From contig NZ_LT670849.1 in NCBI RefSeq assembly GCF_900142985.1, positions 620,001-684,000 of the forward strand: a stretch of 64,000 nucleotides of DNA. The letters are read 5' to 3'. Below the pieces are notes generated by a model, which did no database searches, had not been told where the DNA came from, and worked only from the letters and a program-made list of their open reading frames with translations. Below are positions 1-10,540 of the stretch, one piece after another. The DNA comes from Bradyrhizobium erythrophlei. Its GTDB lineage: Bacteria; Pseudomonadota; Alphaproteobacteria; Rhizobiales; Xanthobacteraceae. Positions within the stretch are counted from its first letter, which is position 1; every line of letters begins with the position of its first letter. The translations under genes and the position numbers were made by a program.

Positions 1-1
1 G

Positions 2-2974
2 ACCATTCAGGTCCAGACCTTCTATCCGGGCGCGAGCCCGGACGTGATGACCTCTTCCGTCACCGCGCCGCTGGAAGTCCAGTTCGGGCAGATGCCGAAC
101 CTCAACCAGATGAGTTCGATCAGTTCGGCCGGCGCCTCCGTCATCACCCTGCAATTCGGCCTGACGATTTCGCTCGACGTCGCCGAACAGGAGGTTCAGG
201 CCGCCATCAACGCTGCCGGCAACCTGCTTCCGGCCGACCTTCCGGCGCCGCCGATCTACGCCAAGGTCAATCCGGCCGATGCGCCGATCCTCACGCTCGG
301 CCTGACCTCGAAGACGATGAAGCTGACCGACGTCGAGGACTTCGTCGACACGCGGCTGGCGCAAAAAATCTCGCAACTTCCCGGCGTCGGCCTCGTCAGT
401 CTCTCGGGTGGACAACGGCCGGCGGTGCGCATCCAGGCCGACATCCGCAAGCTTGCCGCCTATGGCCTCAACATCGACGACCTGCGCACCACGCTCGGCA
501 ACGCCAACGTCAATACGCCGAAAGGCAATTTCGACGGCGCCATGCGCGCCTACACCATCAACGCCAACGACCAGATCAGGAACGCGAGCGACTACAAATC
601 GCTGATCGTCGCCTACAAGAACGGCTCGCCGGTACGCCTCAGTGACGTCGGCGACGTCGTCGACGGCGCGCAGAACGACAAGCTCGGCGCCTGGATGAAT
701 GAAACGCCTGCCATAATCATGAACATCCAGCGCCAGCCCGGCGCCAACGTCATCGCCGTGGTCGAAGGCATCAAGTCGCTGTTGCCGCAATTGCAGGCTT
801 CGTTGCCGGCGGCCATCGACGTCAACATCCTGACCGACCGCACGGTCACCATCCGCGCTTCCGTGGAGGACGTCGAGTTCGAGTTGACGCTCGCCATCAT
901 TCTCGTGGTGCTCGTGATCTTCGTGTTCCTGCGCAACGCGCGGGCGACGCTGATCCCGAGCCTGTCGGTGCCGCTGTCGCTGGTCGGCACGCTCGGCGCC
1001 ATGTACCTGTTTGGGTTCAGCCTCAACAACCTGTCCCTGATGGCGCTGACGATCGCGACGGGCTTCGTGGTCGACGACGCCATCGTCGTGATCGAAAACA
1101 TCTCCCGCTATCTCGAAGAGGGCGACAGCCCGTTGCAGGCGGCCCTCAAAGGCTCCGAGCAGATCGGCTTCACCATCATTTCGTTGACCGTCTCGCTGAT
1201 CGCGGTGCTGATCCCGCTGTTGTTCATGGCGGACGTGGTCGGCCGCCTGTTCCGCGAATTCGCTATCACGCTCTCGGTCACCATCCTGATCTCGGCGGTG
1301 GTTTCGCTGACGCTGGTGCCGATGGCTTGCGCCAAGCTGCTGAAGCCGGAAGCGCACAACCAGGAAAACGTCTTCCAGCGCCGCAGCCGCGAGGCGTTCG
1401 ACTGGATCGTGGAGATGTATGGCCACGCCCTGACATGGGTGCTCGACCATCAGCCTTTTACCCTGATGGTCGCGCTCGCGACCTTCGTGTTGACAGGATT
1501 TCTCTACGTCGTGATCCCGAAGGGCTTCTTCCCGCTTCAGGACACCGGTGTCATCCAGGCGATCTCCGAAGCACCGCAGTCTGTGTCGTATGCGGCGATG
1601 GCCGAACGGCAGCAGCAGCTCGCCTCGATCATCCTCAAGGATCCCGACGTCGTCAGCCTTTCCTCGTTCATCGGCGTGGATGGGACCAACAACACGCTCA
1701 ACAACGGGCGCATCCTGATCAACCTCAAGCCGTATAACGAGCGCAAATCCGACGTCTCGACCGTGATGCGGCGGATTCAGAACGCGACCACCTCGCTTGC
1801 CGGCATTACTCTATATATGCAGCCGGTGCAGGACCTGACGATCGAAGGCACGGTCAGCAAGACGCAGTATCAATTCATCTTGCAGGATGCCGACCCGGCG
1901 CAGCTTTCCGAATGGACGCCAAAACTGATCGACAAGCTGCGCGAACTTCCGCAGCTCGGCGACGTCGCCAGCGACATCTCCGACCAGGGACTTTCGGTCT
2001 TTGTCGAAATCGACCGCGACCAGGCCGCGCGCTTCGGCATCACGCCGGCGACCGTCGACAACGCACTCTACGATTCCTACGGTCAGCGGATCGTCTCCAC
2101 GATCTTCACAAACTCGAACCAGTACCGCGTCATCCTCGAGGCCGATCCGCGTCTGCAAACGTCGCTGCAATCGCTTTCGGACATCTATCTCCCCTCTTCG
2201 GTCGGCAGCACGCCGGTGCCGCTGGCGACACTGGCCAAATTCCGCCAGGAAACCGCGCCGTTGCAGGTATCGCATCTCGGGCAATTCCCGTCGGCCACGG
2301 TGTCGTTCAACCTTGCGCCGGGCGCGGCTCTCGGCGATGCCGTCACTGCGATCAAGCAGGCGCAGGCCGACATCAACCTGCCGCCCAGCGTCATCACCAG
2401 CTTCCAGGGCGCAGCACTCGCATTTCAGTCCTCGCTCTCCAATCAGCTCTTCCTGATTTTGGCGGCGATCATCACCGTCTACATCGTGCTGGGCGTGCTC
2501 TATGAGAGCTTCATTCATCCGCTGACGATTCTCTCGACGCTGCCATCGGCCGGCATCGGCGCGCTGCTGGCGCTGATGATGGCTGGCGACGACCTGACGA
2601 TCGTCGCCATTATCGGCATCATCCTCCTGATCGGCATCGTGAAGAAGAATGCGATCATGATGATCGACTTCGCGCTCGATGCCGAACGTCACGAAGGCAA
2701 GTCGCCCCGGGAGGCGATCTATCAGGCGTGCCTGTTGCGCTTCCGCCCGATCCTGATGACGACGATGGCCGCCGTGCTCGGCGCCCTGCCGCTGATGCTC
2801 GGCACCGGCGCGGGCTCCGAACTGCGTCATCCGCTCGGCATCTCGATCGTCGGCGGCCTGTTGCTCAGCCAGTTGCTGACGCTGTTCACGACGCCGGTGA
2901 TCTATCTCTGGTTCGATCGTTTGGCGATCCGCTTCTCGGGCCGCTCGGGCGAGTCCGCCCAGCCGGCGGAATGA
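2..2974 (+). CDS. RND multidrug efflux permease, MdtB/MdtC type (5' end missing)
   Basis: Inner-membrane proton-driven efflux subunit of the AcrB/MdtBC family. The frame is open from base 2 and already reads [16 protein letters not shown] before the first in-window Met at base 44, so the true start and about 50 residues including TM1 lie outside the window. The porter-domain repeats are visible ([20 protein letters not shown]). TM4 carries [14 protein letters not shown] with the paired Asp residues of the proton relay, and the last helices carry [15 protein letters not shown]. The protein ends 9 bases before a second RND permease, and a NodT-type outer-membrane factor follows. That B-C-OMF order is typical of MdtBC-like heteromeric pumps whose membrane-fusion gene lies upstream, here outside the window. 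The substrate cannot be told from sequence. Family assignment is firm. Confidence 0.93.
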   Translation, partial: TIQVQTFYPGASPDVMTSSVTAPLEVQFGQMPNLNQMSSISSAGASVITLQFGLTISLDVAEQEVQAAINAAGNLLPADLPAPPIYAKVNPADAPILTLGLTSKTMKLTDVEDFVDTRLAQKISQLPGVGLVSLSGGQRPAVRIQADIRKLAAYGLNIDDLRTTLGNANVNTPKGNFDGAMRAYTINANDQIRNASDYKSLIVAYKNGSPVRLSDVGDVVDGAQNDKLGAWMNETPAIIMNIQRQPGANVIAVVEGIKSLLPQLQASLPAAIDVNILTDRTVTIRASVEDVEFELTLAIILVVLVIFVFLRNARATLIPSLSVPLSLVGTLGAMYLFGFSLNNLSLMALTIATGFVVDDAIVVIENISRYLEEGDSPLQAALKGSEQIGFTIISLTVSLIAVLIPLLFMADVVGRLFREFAITLSVTILISAVVSLTLVPMACAKLLKPEAHNQENVFQRRSREAFDWIVEMYGHALTWVLDHQPFTLMVALATFVLTGFLYVVIPKGFFPLQDTGVIQAISEAPQSVSYAAMAERQQQLASIILKDPDVVSLSSFIGVDGTNNTLNNGRILINLKPYNERKSDVSTVMRRIQNATTSLAGITLYMQPVQDLTIEGTVSKTQYQFILQDADPAQLSEWTPKLIDKLRELPQLGDVASDISDQGLSVFVEIDRDQAARFGITPATVDNALYDSYGQRIVSTIFTNSNQYRVILEADPRLQTSLQSLSDIYLPSSVGSTPVPLATLAKFRQETAPLQVSHLGQFPSATVSFNLAPGAALGDAVTAIKQAQADINLPPSVITSFQGAALAFQSSLSNQLFLILAAIITVYIVLGVLYESFIHPLTILSTLPSAGIGALLALMMAGDDLTIVAIIGIILLIGIVKKNAIMMIDFALDAERHEGKSPREAIYQACLLRFRPILMTTMAAVLGALPLMLGTGAGSELRHPLGISIVGGLLLSQLLTLFTTPVIYLWFDRLAIRFSGRSGESAQPAE

Positions 2975-2983
2975 GGGGCGCCG

Positions 2984-5900
2984 ATGGGTCCCTCAACACC
3001 ATTCATTCGACGGCCCATCGGAACGACGCTGCTTACCTTTGGTCTCGCGGCGGCCGGCATCGTCGCGTTCTTCAAGCTGCCGGTCTCGCCGCTGCCGCAG
3101 GTCGACTTCCCCACCATTTCCGTCCGCGCGACACTGCCCGGCGGCAGCCCGCAGGACGTGGCGACGACGGTCGCAAGTCCGCTTGAACGTCATCTGGGGC
3201 AGATCGCCGACGTCACCGAAATGACCTCGTCGAGCACCGTGGGCGGCGTTCGCATTACCCTGCAATTTGGCCTCAACCGCGATATCAACGGCGCCGCGCG
3301 CGACGTGCAGGCCGCGATCAACGCTGCTCGGGCCGACCTGCCGACCAGCCTGCGAAGCAATCCGACCTATCGCAAGGTCAATCCCGCCGACGCGCCGATC
3401 CTGATCCTGGCGCTGACGTCGGACACCATGACCCGCGGCGACCTCTATGATGCGGCTTCGACCGTGCTGGCGCAGAAGCTGTCGCAGGTCGACGGCATCG
3501 GCGAAGTGGTCGTCGGCGGCAGTTCGCTGCCGGCGGTGCGCGCCGAACTCATCCCGCAGGCGCTCTACAAATACGGCGTCGGCCTCGAGGACGTGCGGGC
3601 GGCGCTTTCCAGCGCCAACGCGCACAGCCCGAAAGGCGGTATCGACGTCGGCGACCAGCGCTATCAGGTCTATGCCAATGACCAGGCCAACAAGTCCGGC
3701 GACTACAAATCCCTGATCGTCGCCTATCGCAACGGCGCGCCGGTCCGCCTGACCGATGTCGGCGAGGTCACCGATTCGGTCGAAGATCTGCGCAATGCGG
3801 GACTGGCCAACGGCAAGCCGGCGGTCCTGATCATTCTCTTCCGGCAGCCCGGCGCCAACATCATTTCTACCGTCGATCTGGTCAAGGGGCTCATGCCCCA
3901 GCTCAGGGCATCGGTTTCGCCGGCCATCGACATCAACCTCGCCGTCGACCGCTCGATCACGATCCGCGCCTCGCTGCGCGATGTCGAGCGCACCCTCATC
4001 ATTGCCGTGCTGCTCGTGATCCTCGTGGTCTTCGCTTTCCTGCGCAACTTGCGTGCAACGCTGGTGCCCGTCGTGGCGGTATCGGTGTCGCTGATCGCGA
4101 CCTTCGCGGCCATGTATCTGTTCGGCTACAGCCTCGACAATCTCTCGCTCATGGCGCTGACGGTTGCGACGGGTTTCGTGGTCGACGATGCCATCGTGGT
4201 CCTCGAAAACATCACCCGCTACGTCGAAGACGGCATGTCTCCGCTGGAAGCCGCGCTGAAGGGCGCCGCCGAAGTCGGATTTACCGTGCTGTCGATGAGC
4301 ATCTCGCTGATCGCGGTATTCATCCCGATCCTTCTGATGGGCGGCATCATCGGCCGACTGTTCCGCGAATTCGCGATGGTGATCTCGATCTCGATTCTGA
4401 TCTCGCTGGTAATTTCACTGACGACCACGCCGATGATGTGCGCGGTGCTGCTCCGTCACGAAACCGGCGAACACGGGCGGCTCTATCGCATGAGCGAGCG
4501 GTTTTTCGACGCCATGCTCGGCGTCTATCGCCGGACACTGGCGGTGGCCCTTCGCCATCCCGCCTTGATGATATTGACGCTAGTCGTCGTGCTCGGCCTC
4601 AACGGCTATCTCTACTACGTCATTCCGAAGGGATTTTTCCCGCAGCAGGACACTGGCCGGTTGACCGGCTCGATCCAGGCCGATCAGAGCATCTCGTTCC
4701 AGTTGATGCAGAAGAAGCTCACGCAATTCATCAACATCATCAAAAGCGACGCCGCCGTCGAAACCGTCGTTGGATTTACCGGAGGCAGCCAGACCAATTC
4801 CGGCTCCGTTTTCGTCTCGCTGAAGCCGTTCGGCGAACGCAACATTTCCGCGGACGGCGTGATTACGCGGCTGCGGCGCGAAATGGCGGTGATACCGGGC
4901 GCAACCCTCTTTCTGCAGGCGGTGCAGGATATTCGCGTCGGCGGCCGCGCGAGCAACGCGCAATATCAGTTCACCTTGCAGGGCCCGACCTTCGAGGAAC
5001 TCAACGAATGGACGCCGAAGATCGCGGCTGCCCTCCAGAGCGACCCCAACCTGACCGACGTCAACAGCGACCAGCAGAACAAGGGGCTTGAATCCGATCT
5101 CGTGATCGACCGCGACAAGGCCGCGCAGTACGGTGTCACCGTGAGCCAGGTCGACAATACGCTCTACGATGCCTTCGGGCAGCGACAGGTGTCGACGATC
5201 TACGTGGCGCGTAACCAGTATCACGTGATCATGGAGGTCGCACCGCAATACTGGCAGAACCCGGAGACGCTGAAAGACGTCTGGGTCTCGACGTCGGGCG
5301 CCTCGGTGGGCGGTTCACAATCAACCAACGCGGTTGCCGGAACCATCTCGGTCGGCAAAGCAACCTCGGCCACCTCGGCCAATGCTCAGGCCGCGCGAAA
5401 TCTGGCGAACAATTCAATTGGCGCCACGGGTAAGGGCGTGTCCTCCACCGGCTCGGCGGTCTCCACCGGCCAGGAGACCATGATTCCATTGTCGGCGGTC
5501 GCGAGCTTCACGCAAGGCGCGACGCCGCTCGCCGTGAACCACCAGGGCCTCTTGGTCGCCAACACGATTTCCTTCAACCTGCCACCGGGCGGCTCGCTCA
5601 GTTCGGCCGTGACCTCGATCGAAGCCTCGATGAACCGGATCGGCGTGCCCGCCACCATTCGCGGCACCTTCCAGGGAACCGCCAAGGCCTTCCAGGATTC
5701 GTTGAAGAATCAGCCGTTCCTCGTCCTTGCGGCGCTGGTCACGATCTACATCGTGCTCGGCGTGCTCTACGAGAGCTACGTTCACCCGCTGACGATCCTG
5801 TCGACCCTGCCTTCCGCGGGCGTGGGCGCCTTGCTCGCCTTGATGGCGTTCGGGACCGAATTCAGCATCATGGCCCTGATCGGTGTCATTCTGCTGATCG

Positions 5901-6265
5901 GAATTGTGAAGAAGAATGCGATCATGATGATCGATTTTGCACTCGAGGCCGAGCGTAACCGCGGCCTCAGCTCGGTGGACGCGATTTACGAGGCATGCCT
6001 GCTTCGCTTCCGGCCCATCATGATGACGACGATGGCGGCCCTGCTCGGCGCGGTGCCACTCGCGCTTGGTCTTGGCGAGGGCAGCGAGCTGCGGCGGCCG
6101 CTTGGCATCGCAATTGTCGGGGGACTGATCCTCAGCCAGGTGCTGACGCTCTATTCAACGCCGGTAATCTACCTTTATATGGATCGATTCCGGCTTTGGA
6201 GCCAACGGTTGCGGGGTGGCGCGGCGCCGCTTGCCCCGGATACCAGGCTGCAACCGGGCGAGTAG
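2984..6265 (+). CDS. RND multidrug efflux permease, MdtC type, with Ser/Ala-rich insertion
   Basis: Second RND antiporter subunit, 1093 residues, starting MGPSTPFIRRPIGTTLL, the usual N-terminus of this subfamily. TM4 has [14 protein letters not shown] with the two proton-relay Asp residues, and the C-terminal half has [15 protein letters not shown]. It is closely related to the preceding subunit and probably forms the mixed MdtB2C-like trimer with it. It is longer than usual for the family (about 1020-1050). The excess is a low-complexity Ser/Ala/Gly/Thr/Asn-rich stretch at about residues 768-825 (bases 5285-5460), inside the second periplasmic porter/docking region, that the upstream paralogue lacks. 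The frame and base composition stay normal across it, so it is not an obvious frameshift. Its function is unknown. Confidence 0.95.
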   Translation: MGPSTPFIRRPIGTTLLTFGLAAAGIVAFFKLPVSPLPQVDFPTISVRATLPGGSPQDVATTVASPLERHLGQIADVTEMTSSSTVGGVRITLQFGLNRDINGAARDVQAAINAARADLPTSLRSNPTYRKVNPADAPILILALTSDTMTRGDLYDAASTVLAQKLSQVDGIGEVVVGGSSLPAVRAELIPQALYKYGVGLEDVRAALSSANAHSPKGGIDVGDQRYQVYANDQANKSGDYKSLIVAYRNGAPVRLTDVGEVTDSVEDLRNAGLANGKPAVLIILFRQPGANIISTVDLVKGLMPQLRASVSPAIDINLAVDRSITIRASLRDVERTLIIAVLLVILVVFAFLRNLRATLVPVVAVSVSLIATFAAMYLFGYSLDNLSLMALTVATGFVVDDAIVVLENITRYVEDGMSPLEAALKGAAEVGFTVLSMSISLIAVFIPILLMGGIIGRLFREFAMVISISILISLVISLTTTPMMCAVLLRHETGEHGRLYRMSERFFDAMLGVYRRTLAVALRHPALMILTLVVVLGLNGYLYYVIPKGFFPQQDTGRLTGSIQADQSISFQLMQKKLTQFINIIKSDAAVETVVGFTGGSQTNSGSVFVSLKPFGERNISADGVITRLRREMAVIPGATLFLQAVQDIRVGGRASNAQYQFTLQGPTFEELNEWTPKIAAALQSDPNLTDVNSDQQNKGLESDLVIDRDKAAQYGVTVSQVDNTLYDAFGQRQVSTIYVARNQYHVIMEVAPQYWQNPETLKDVWVSTSGASVGGSQSTNAVAGTISVGKATSATSANAQAARNLANNSIGATGKGVSSTGSAVSTGQETMIPLSAVASFTQGATPLAVNHQGLLVANTISFNLPPGGSLSSAVTSIEASMNRIGVPATIRGTFQGTAKAFQDSLKNQPFLVLAALVTIYIVLGVLYESYVHPLTILSTLPSAGVGALLALMAFGTEFSIMALIGVILLIGIVKKNAIMMIDFALEAERNRGLSSVDAIYEACLLRFRPIMMTTMAALLGAVPLALGLGEGSELRRPLGIAIVGGLILSQVLTLYSTPVIYLYMDRFRLWSQRLRGGAAPLAPDTRLQPGE

Positions 6266-6280
6266 AAGTTGGCATTTTCG

Positions 6281-7783
6281 ATGAGCGGTAAAGCATCACG
6301 ACGGACATCACGCCGACTTGGCAAAGTTCCCTTTGCCATTTCCGCTTTGCTGCTCGGACCGGCGCTGTCGGGCTGCATCCTCGGAACCGAGCATCCCGAT
6401 CTCAATCTGGATGTGCCGGCAACCTACCGCGAAGGCGGCCACACTGCGGCTGACGCCCATGTCCCCGCGATCGATTGGTGGCGCGGCTTCAAATCGAGCG
6501 AACTGACTTCGCTGATGGACAACGCGCAGATCTACAATCTCGACATCGCCGTCGCCATTGCCCAGATCGCCCAGGCCGACGCGCAGGTCGGCATCAACGG
6601 TGCGCCACTGCTTCCGTCCGTCAGCGGGACCGGCAATGCCGAGCGAAGCCGTAGCGCGTCCAACGGTAGTAACCTGCCCCTCGGCACGACCTCGTCGGGC
6701 GCATCGTTCTCGCAATTCAGCCTCGGGCTGACAGCGAGCTACATCGTCGACTTCTGGGGCAAGAACCGCGCAACGCTTCACGCCGCCGAGGAGAGCGCGA
6801 CCGCCTCGCGCTATAACCGCGAAGTCGTCACGCTGACCGCGATCGTTACCGTTGCCAACACCTATTTCCAGATTCTCGCAGCCCAGGACGAATTGCGCGT
6901 CGCACGGCGTAACCTCGCCGCCGCCGAACGCATCCTGACGCTGATCAAGCAGCAATTCGCCGGCGGCACCGCCTCGCAACTCGACGTGTCGCAGCAGGAA
7001 ACGCAAGTCGCGACCGAACGCGCGGCGATCCCGCCTCTCGAGATCACGCTGCGGCAGAATATGGCCGCGCTCGCCGTGCTGGTCGGCCGCGCGCCGGCGA
7101 ATTTCGCGGTGAAGGGCGGAACGATGACGCAGGTCGCCGTTCCGCGGGTGACGCCGGGCCTGCCGTCGGAACTGCTCAACCAGAGGCCGGACATTCGCCA
7201 GGCCGAGGCGCAACTGGCGTCATCCAACTTCAGCGTCGAGTCGGCGCGCGCCGCGTTCTTCCCGCAGATCCAGTTGACCGCGCAAACCGGCGTGCAGAGC
7301 GCGGCGCTTGCCTCGCTGTTCGGACCGGGCGCCTGGTTCTACACGCTCTCGGCCGGACTGACGCAGCCGCTGTTCGACGGCTTCCTGCTGGAGAGCCAGT
7401 TGAAGCAGGCCAAGGGCGTGCAGTTGCAAAACCTGCAAGCCTATCGAAAGGCCGTGCTCTCGGCCTTCTCCGACGTCGAGAAGGCGCTGGTGGCGCTTCA
7501 GCAATCGACATTGCAGGAGCGGCTCGAGGTTGAAGCCGTGGCCTCTGCGCGAAAGGCGTTCGAGGTCTCGGAAACCCAGCTGCGCGCCGGCACGGTCAAT
7601 CTGATCACCGTGCTGCAAACCCAGCAAACGCTGCTCACCAACGAGAACGCTTTGGCGCAAGTGCGGCTGAACAAGCTGCTTGCGGCCTCAAGCCTGTTCC
7701 AGGCGCTCGGCGGCGGCTGGACGCCGACCGGGCAGCTAGCGTCGGTCCAGCCTCAGGAGGCCGCGGCGCCGGCGGCGCAGTGA
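6281..7783 (+). CDS. NodT-family outer-membrane efflux lipoprotein
   Basis: TolC-like outer-membrane channel of the RND pump encoded just upstream. The N-terminus is a lipoprotein signal with a hydrophobic run ending in ALSGC, the lipobox Cys that would be acylated. The mature part has two OEP repeats with the typical phrases DWWRGFKS, YFQILAAQDELRVA, LLNQRPDIRQAEAQL and LLTNENALAQVRLNKL. Length, about 500 residues, is normal for NodT/OprM proteins. I chose ATG 6281. A TTG at 6269 in the same frame, 4 bases after the permease stop, would add MAFS and is equally possible, since neither start has a strong Shine-Dalgarno. It is the last gene of the pump operon. About 230 bases without genes follow. 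Confidence 0.93.
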   Translation: MSGKASRRTSRRLGKVPFAISALLLGPALSGCILGTEHPDLNLDVPATYREGGHTAADAHVPAIDWWRGFKSSELTSLMDNAQIYNLDIAVAIAQIAQADAQVGINGAPLLPSVSGTGNAERSRSASNGSNLPLGTTSSGASFSQFSLGLTASYIVDFWGKNRATLHAAEESATASRYNREVVTLTAIVTVANTYFQILAAQDELRVARRNLAAAERILTLIKQQFAGGTASQLDVSQQETQVATERAAIPPLEITLRQNMAALAVLVGRAPANFAVKGGTMTQVAVPRVTPGLPSELLNQRPDIRQAEAQLASSNFSVESARAAFFPQIQLTAQTGVQSAALASLFGPGAWFYTLSAGLTQPLFDGFLLESQLKQAKGVQLQNLQAYRKAVLSAFSDVEKALVALQQSTLQERLEVEAVASARKAFEVSETQLRAGTVNLITVLQTQQTLLTNENALAQVRLNKLLAASSLFQALGGGWTPTGQLASVQPQEAAAPAAQ

Positions 7784-7919
7784 GGCTCTCGCACCCCGCC
7801 GGCCGAAATCAAAATCTTCAAGGAAATACCGGCACTTAATCGCCTTGTATTCGGCGACGGGTTCGCTATATTTCATGGTTCGGTTACGATCGTACTGTAA
7901 TTTTCGTGGTTGGTGATGA

Positions 7920-7941
7920 GGCCCGTCTGTTCAGGCGGGCC
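7920..7941. other. Short GC-rich hairpin in the leader before the URC-like operon
   Basis: GGCCCGTC and GGCGGGCC form an 8-bp stem with one G-T wobble around a 6-base loop, 73 bases before the next start codon. There is no T-run, so it is not a clear intrinsic terminator. It could equally end the efflux operon weakly or lie in the next operon's leader. Nothing else distinct is visible in bases 7784-8013. Confidence 0.3.
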
Positions 7942-8013
7942 GTCGCCATTTGAGGCCACCGCTCAAGACGACAACGCCTTGGAGCGGAAGCCTAGATCTG
8001 AAGGATAACCGCG

Positions 8014-9270
8014 ATGACTCGCTCCAACCGGGTTGACCATATCCGGCTCACCTCGCATCCGACACCGGGCGGCAAACTCAACTTCCCGATCCAGTGGGGC
8101 GCGGCCAGCGCGCGCGAGCGCGGCCCGGTCATCGGCACGGTGTCCCGCCCGCAGGACCGCAACGTCATCGGCTCCCATGGCGGCTCTTATTCGGTCTACC
8201 GCGCGCTCGCGGTCTCCTCAGGCGCGCTCGACCCGATCCGGCGCCCCGATCTCACCAACACGCATCCGGCAGCTACCATCGGTCCCTTCCCGCAATGGAG
8301 CGATCCGGAGCGCATCGTCTCGCTCGATCCCTGGGGTCACCTGGTGGCCGAAAACTTCGCCACCGAAATCGCGGAAGGCATCGACATCCGCCCCAGCATC
8401 GCCATCACGCGCGCCCGGCTCGACCTGCCGGAACTGAAGGCGGCGATCGACGCCGGACGGCTGAAGCACGACGACGAAGTCGTTCACAAGAACGGCAGTG
8501 TTTCCGTGGTCAAGATCGCCCTCGATCCGGTCTGGTACCTGCCGGGTATCGCAAAGCGTTTTGCCACCACCGAAAACAACCTGCGCCGGCAGTTGTTCGA
8601 GCAGACCGCCGGCATGTTCCCTGAACTCGTCACGCGGCCGGACTTGCAGGTCTTCCTGCCGCCGATCGGCGGCATGACGGCCTACCTGTTCGGCGACGTC
8701 ACCAAACTGCCGGACCATCGCACCAAGATCACCTGCCGGGTGCACGACGAATGCAACGGCTCCGACGTGTTCGGCTCCGACATCTGCACCTGCCGCCCCT
8801 ATCTGATTCACGGAATCGAGGAGTGCGCGCGCGCTGGACAGGAAGGCGGTCTCGGCATCATCGTCTACAACCGCAAGGAAGGCCGCGCCCTCGGCGAGGT
8901 CACGAAATTCCTGGTCTATAACGCACGCAAGCGCCAGGAAGGCGGCGACGCCGCCGCGCAATATTTCGAGCGGACCGAATGCGTCGCCGGTGTGCAGGAC
9001 GCGCGCTTCCAGCAATTGATGCCGGATGTGATTCACTGGCTCGGCCTCAAACGCATCGACCGTTTCGTCTCCATGAGCGACATGAAGCACGATGCGTTGA
9101 CCAGCCAGGGAATCGAGATTGTCGAGCGCGTTCCGATACCTGAGGAACTCGTCCCGCCCGATGCGCATGTGGAGATGGCGGCGAAAAAGGCTGCCGGCTA
9201 TTACACCGCCGAGCCGCCACCGCCGGATGATCTTGCCAACTCAGTCGGCCGCCCGCTTGAAAAATACTGA
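8014..9270 (+). CDS. URC1-like GTP cyclohydrolase II homologue (uracil catabolism)
   Basis: A 418-residue protein whose C-terminal half is a GTP cyclohydrolase II domain. The zinc site is intact as C-x10-C-x-C (Cys247, 258, 260, in ECNGSDVFGSDICTC), and the catalytic strand reads IIVYNRKEGRALGE (Arg287-Arg291) against RQEGRGIGL in riboflavin-pathway RibA. About 170 N-terminal residues are absent from RibA. This long form, with a DUF1688 gene and a uracil phosphoribosyltransferase directly after it, matches the yeast URC1/URC4/URC6 uracil degradation set. In that pathway URC1 is thought to act on a uracil nucleotide, not on GTP. I therefore infer a role in uracil catabolism and not in riboflavin synthesis. 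ATG 8014 has AGGAT 7 bases upstream. Database labels will probably say ribA. Confidence 0.85.
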   Translation: MTRSNRVDHIRLTSHPTPGGKLNFPIQWGAASARERGPVIGTVSRPQDRNVIGSHGGSYSVYRALAVSSGALDPIRRPDLTNTHPAATIGPFPQWSDPERIVSLDPWGHLVAENFATEIAEGIDIRPSIAITRARLDLPELKAAIDAGRLKHDDEVVHKNGSVSVVKIALDPVWYLPGIAKRFATTENNLRRQLFEQTAGMFPELVTRPDLQVFLPPIGGMTAYLFGDVTKLPDHRTKITCRVHDECNGSDVFGSDICTCRPYLIHGIEECARAGQEGGLGIIVYNRKEGRALGEVTKFLVYNARKRQEGGDAAAQYFERTECVAGVQDARFQQLMPDVIHWLGLKRIDRFVSMSDMKHDALTSQGIEIVERVPIPEELVPPDAHVEMAAKKAAGYYTAEPPPPDDLANSVGRPLEKY

Positions 9271-9277
9271 ATCGGAC

Positions 9278-10528
9278 GTGGCTGTGCCGGCGGCAAAATC
9301 GGAAGCGTCAGCGGCGTTGTCTCTCCTGAGCGCCTCCGCCGTGCGCGAGCGCGCCCATCGCATGCTGGCCCTGGCGCTCGACGACAAGCTGCCGAATTTC
9401 CGCATCCACCCCGACAAGATGGACAGCGTCGTCGATCTCGTTCTGCAAACGACGCGTGAGGCCTATCCGTCGCTCGACGTCCCCTTTCACTCGCGCTGGC
9501 GACACTTCGTCGTCAACGGCGACAACCGCTGGACGGCGATCGCAAATCGAGTGCGGTGGCCTGATCCCGCATCGAGGGCGCGTGCGGAGTTCGACCTTGC
9601 GATGGTCAGCGTCTTTCTGGATGCCGGCGCCGGGCCCACCTGGCGCTATCGCGATCCGAAGAGCGGCGCGGCCATCGGCCGTTCGGAAGGGTTGGCGTTG
9701 GCCAGCCTTGCGATGTTCGAAGGCGGCACATTCTCTGCGAACGCCAGCGAGCCGCTTCGCGCCGACGGCGAGGCACTTGCGAGCCTCTCCGTAAACGATG
9801 TCGCGCGCGGCTTGCAAGTTTCCGACGGCAATCCACTTGTCGGGCTCGAAGGCCGCGTCGAGCTCTTGCGCAGTCTCGGCAAACTCGTCGTCTCAAGAGC
9901 TGACATCTTCGGTCGGCACGACGCGCCGCGTCCCGGCGGACTGTTCGATCAACTGGCATCGCGCACCGAAAACGGCCGCCTGCCTGCCCCCGTCATCCTG
10001 TCCGAACTGTTGCAACAGCTCGGACCGATCTGGCCGTCGCGGCTGTCACTTGGTGGGATAGCGCTCGGCGACTGCTGGCGACATCCCTCGCTCACGACCG
10101 ACGACGCAACGAACGGCGTCGTGCCGTTGCACAAGCTCTCGCAGTGGCTCGCCTACTCGCTGATCGAGCCGTTACAAACGGCCGGGATCGAGGTCGTCGA
10201 TATCGACGGCCTGACGGGCCTTGCGGAATACCGCAATGGCGGACTGTTCATCGATTCCGGCGTGCTTGCGTTCCGCGACGAAAAGGACGCGCAACGCGAG
10301 CATGAGGTCTCCTCGGCCCTGGTAGTGGAATGGCGCGCACTGACGGTGGCGCTGCTCGACCGCCTCGCCGACGGCGTGCGAAAGCGGCTCGGGCTTGACG
10401 CCAAGTCATTGCCGCTCGCGAAGGTCCTCGAAGGCGGATCCTGGGCCACGGGCCGGCGGCTGGCGCGCGAACGCCGTGCCGACGCCTCGCCGCCGGTGAA
10501 GGTCATCAGCGACGGCACGGTATTTTAG
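9278..10528 (+). CDS. DUF1688 protein, URC4-like
   Basis: About 416 residues, soluble, with no signal peptide or membrane helix. I recognise it as DUF1688 (opening LLSASAVRERAHRMLALALDDKLPNF; later WRHFVVNGDNRW, LVGLEGRVELL and PGGLFDQL), the family of yeast URC4, which is required for uracil catabolism through an unresolved step. Conserved Trp, Arg and His residues are spread through the protein, but I cannot name a catalytic set. The start is uncertain. GTG 9278 leaves 7 bases after the preceding stop and puts the family motif near the N-terminus. ATG 9227 would overlap the upstream gene by 44 bases. Position between the URC1 and UPRT homologues implies shared transcription and one pathway. 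Confidence 0.85.
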   Translation: MAVPAAKSEASAALSLLSASAVRERAHRMLALALDDKLPNFRIHPDKMDSVVDLVLQTTREAYPSLDVPFHSRWRHFVVNGDNRWTAIANRVRWPDPASRARAEFDLAMVSVFLDAGAGPTWRYRDPKSGAAIGRSEGLALASLAMFEGGTFSANASEPLRADGEALASLSVNDVARGLQVSDGNPLVGLEGRVELLRSLGKLVVSRADIFGRHDAPRPGGLFDQLASRTENGRLPAPVILSELLQQLGPIWPSRLSLGGIALGDCWRHPSLTTDDATNGVVPLHKLSQWLAYSLIEPLQTAGIEVVDIDGLTGLAEYRNGGLFIDSGVLAFRDEKDAQREHEVSSALVVEWRALTVALLDRLADGVRKRLGLDAKSLPLAKVLEGGSWATGRRLARERRADASPPVKVISDGTVF

Positions 10529-10540
10529 AGGGGCCGCAGC

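Noticed and set aside
1811..2830. Long open frame (339 codons) on the minus strand inside the first RND gene
   Set aside because: It lies entirely antisense to a strongly recognised RND permease; its composition is Arg/Asp/Gln-rich, as expected of the reverse frame of high-GC coding DNA.
8014..9270. Riboflavin-pathway ribA
   Set aside because: The long N-terminal domain and the DUF1688 and uracil phosphoribosyltransferase neighbours fit the URC set better; the catalytic loop also departs from RQEGRGIGL.
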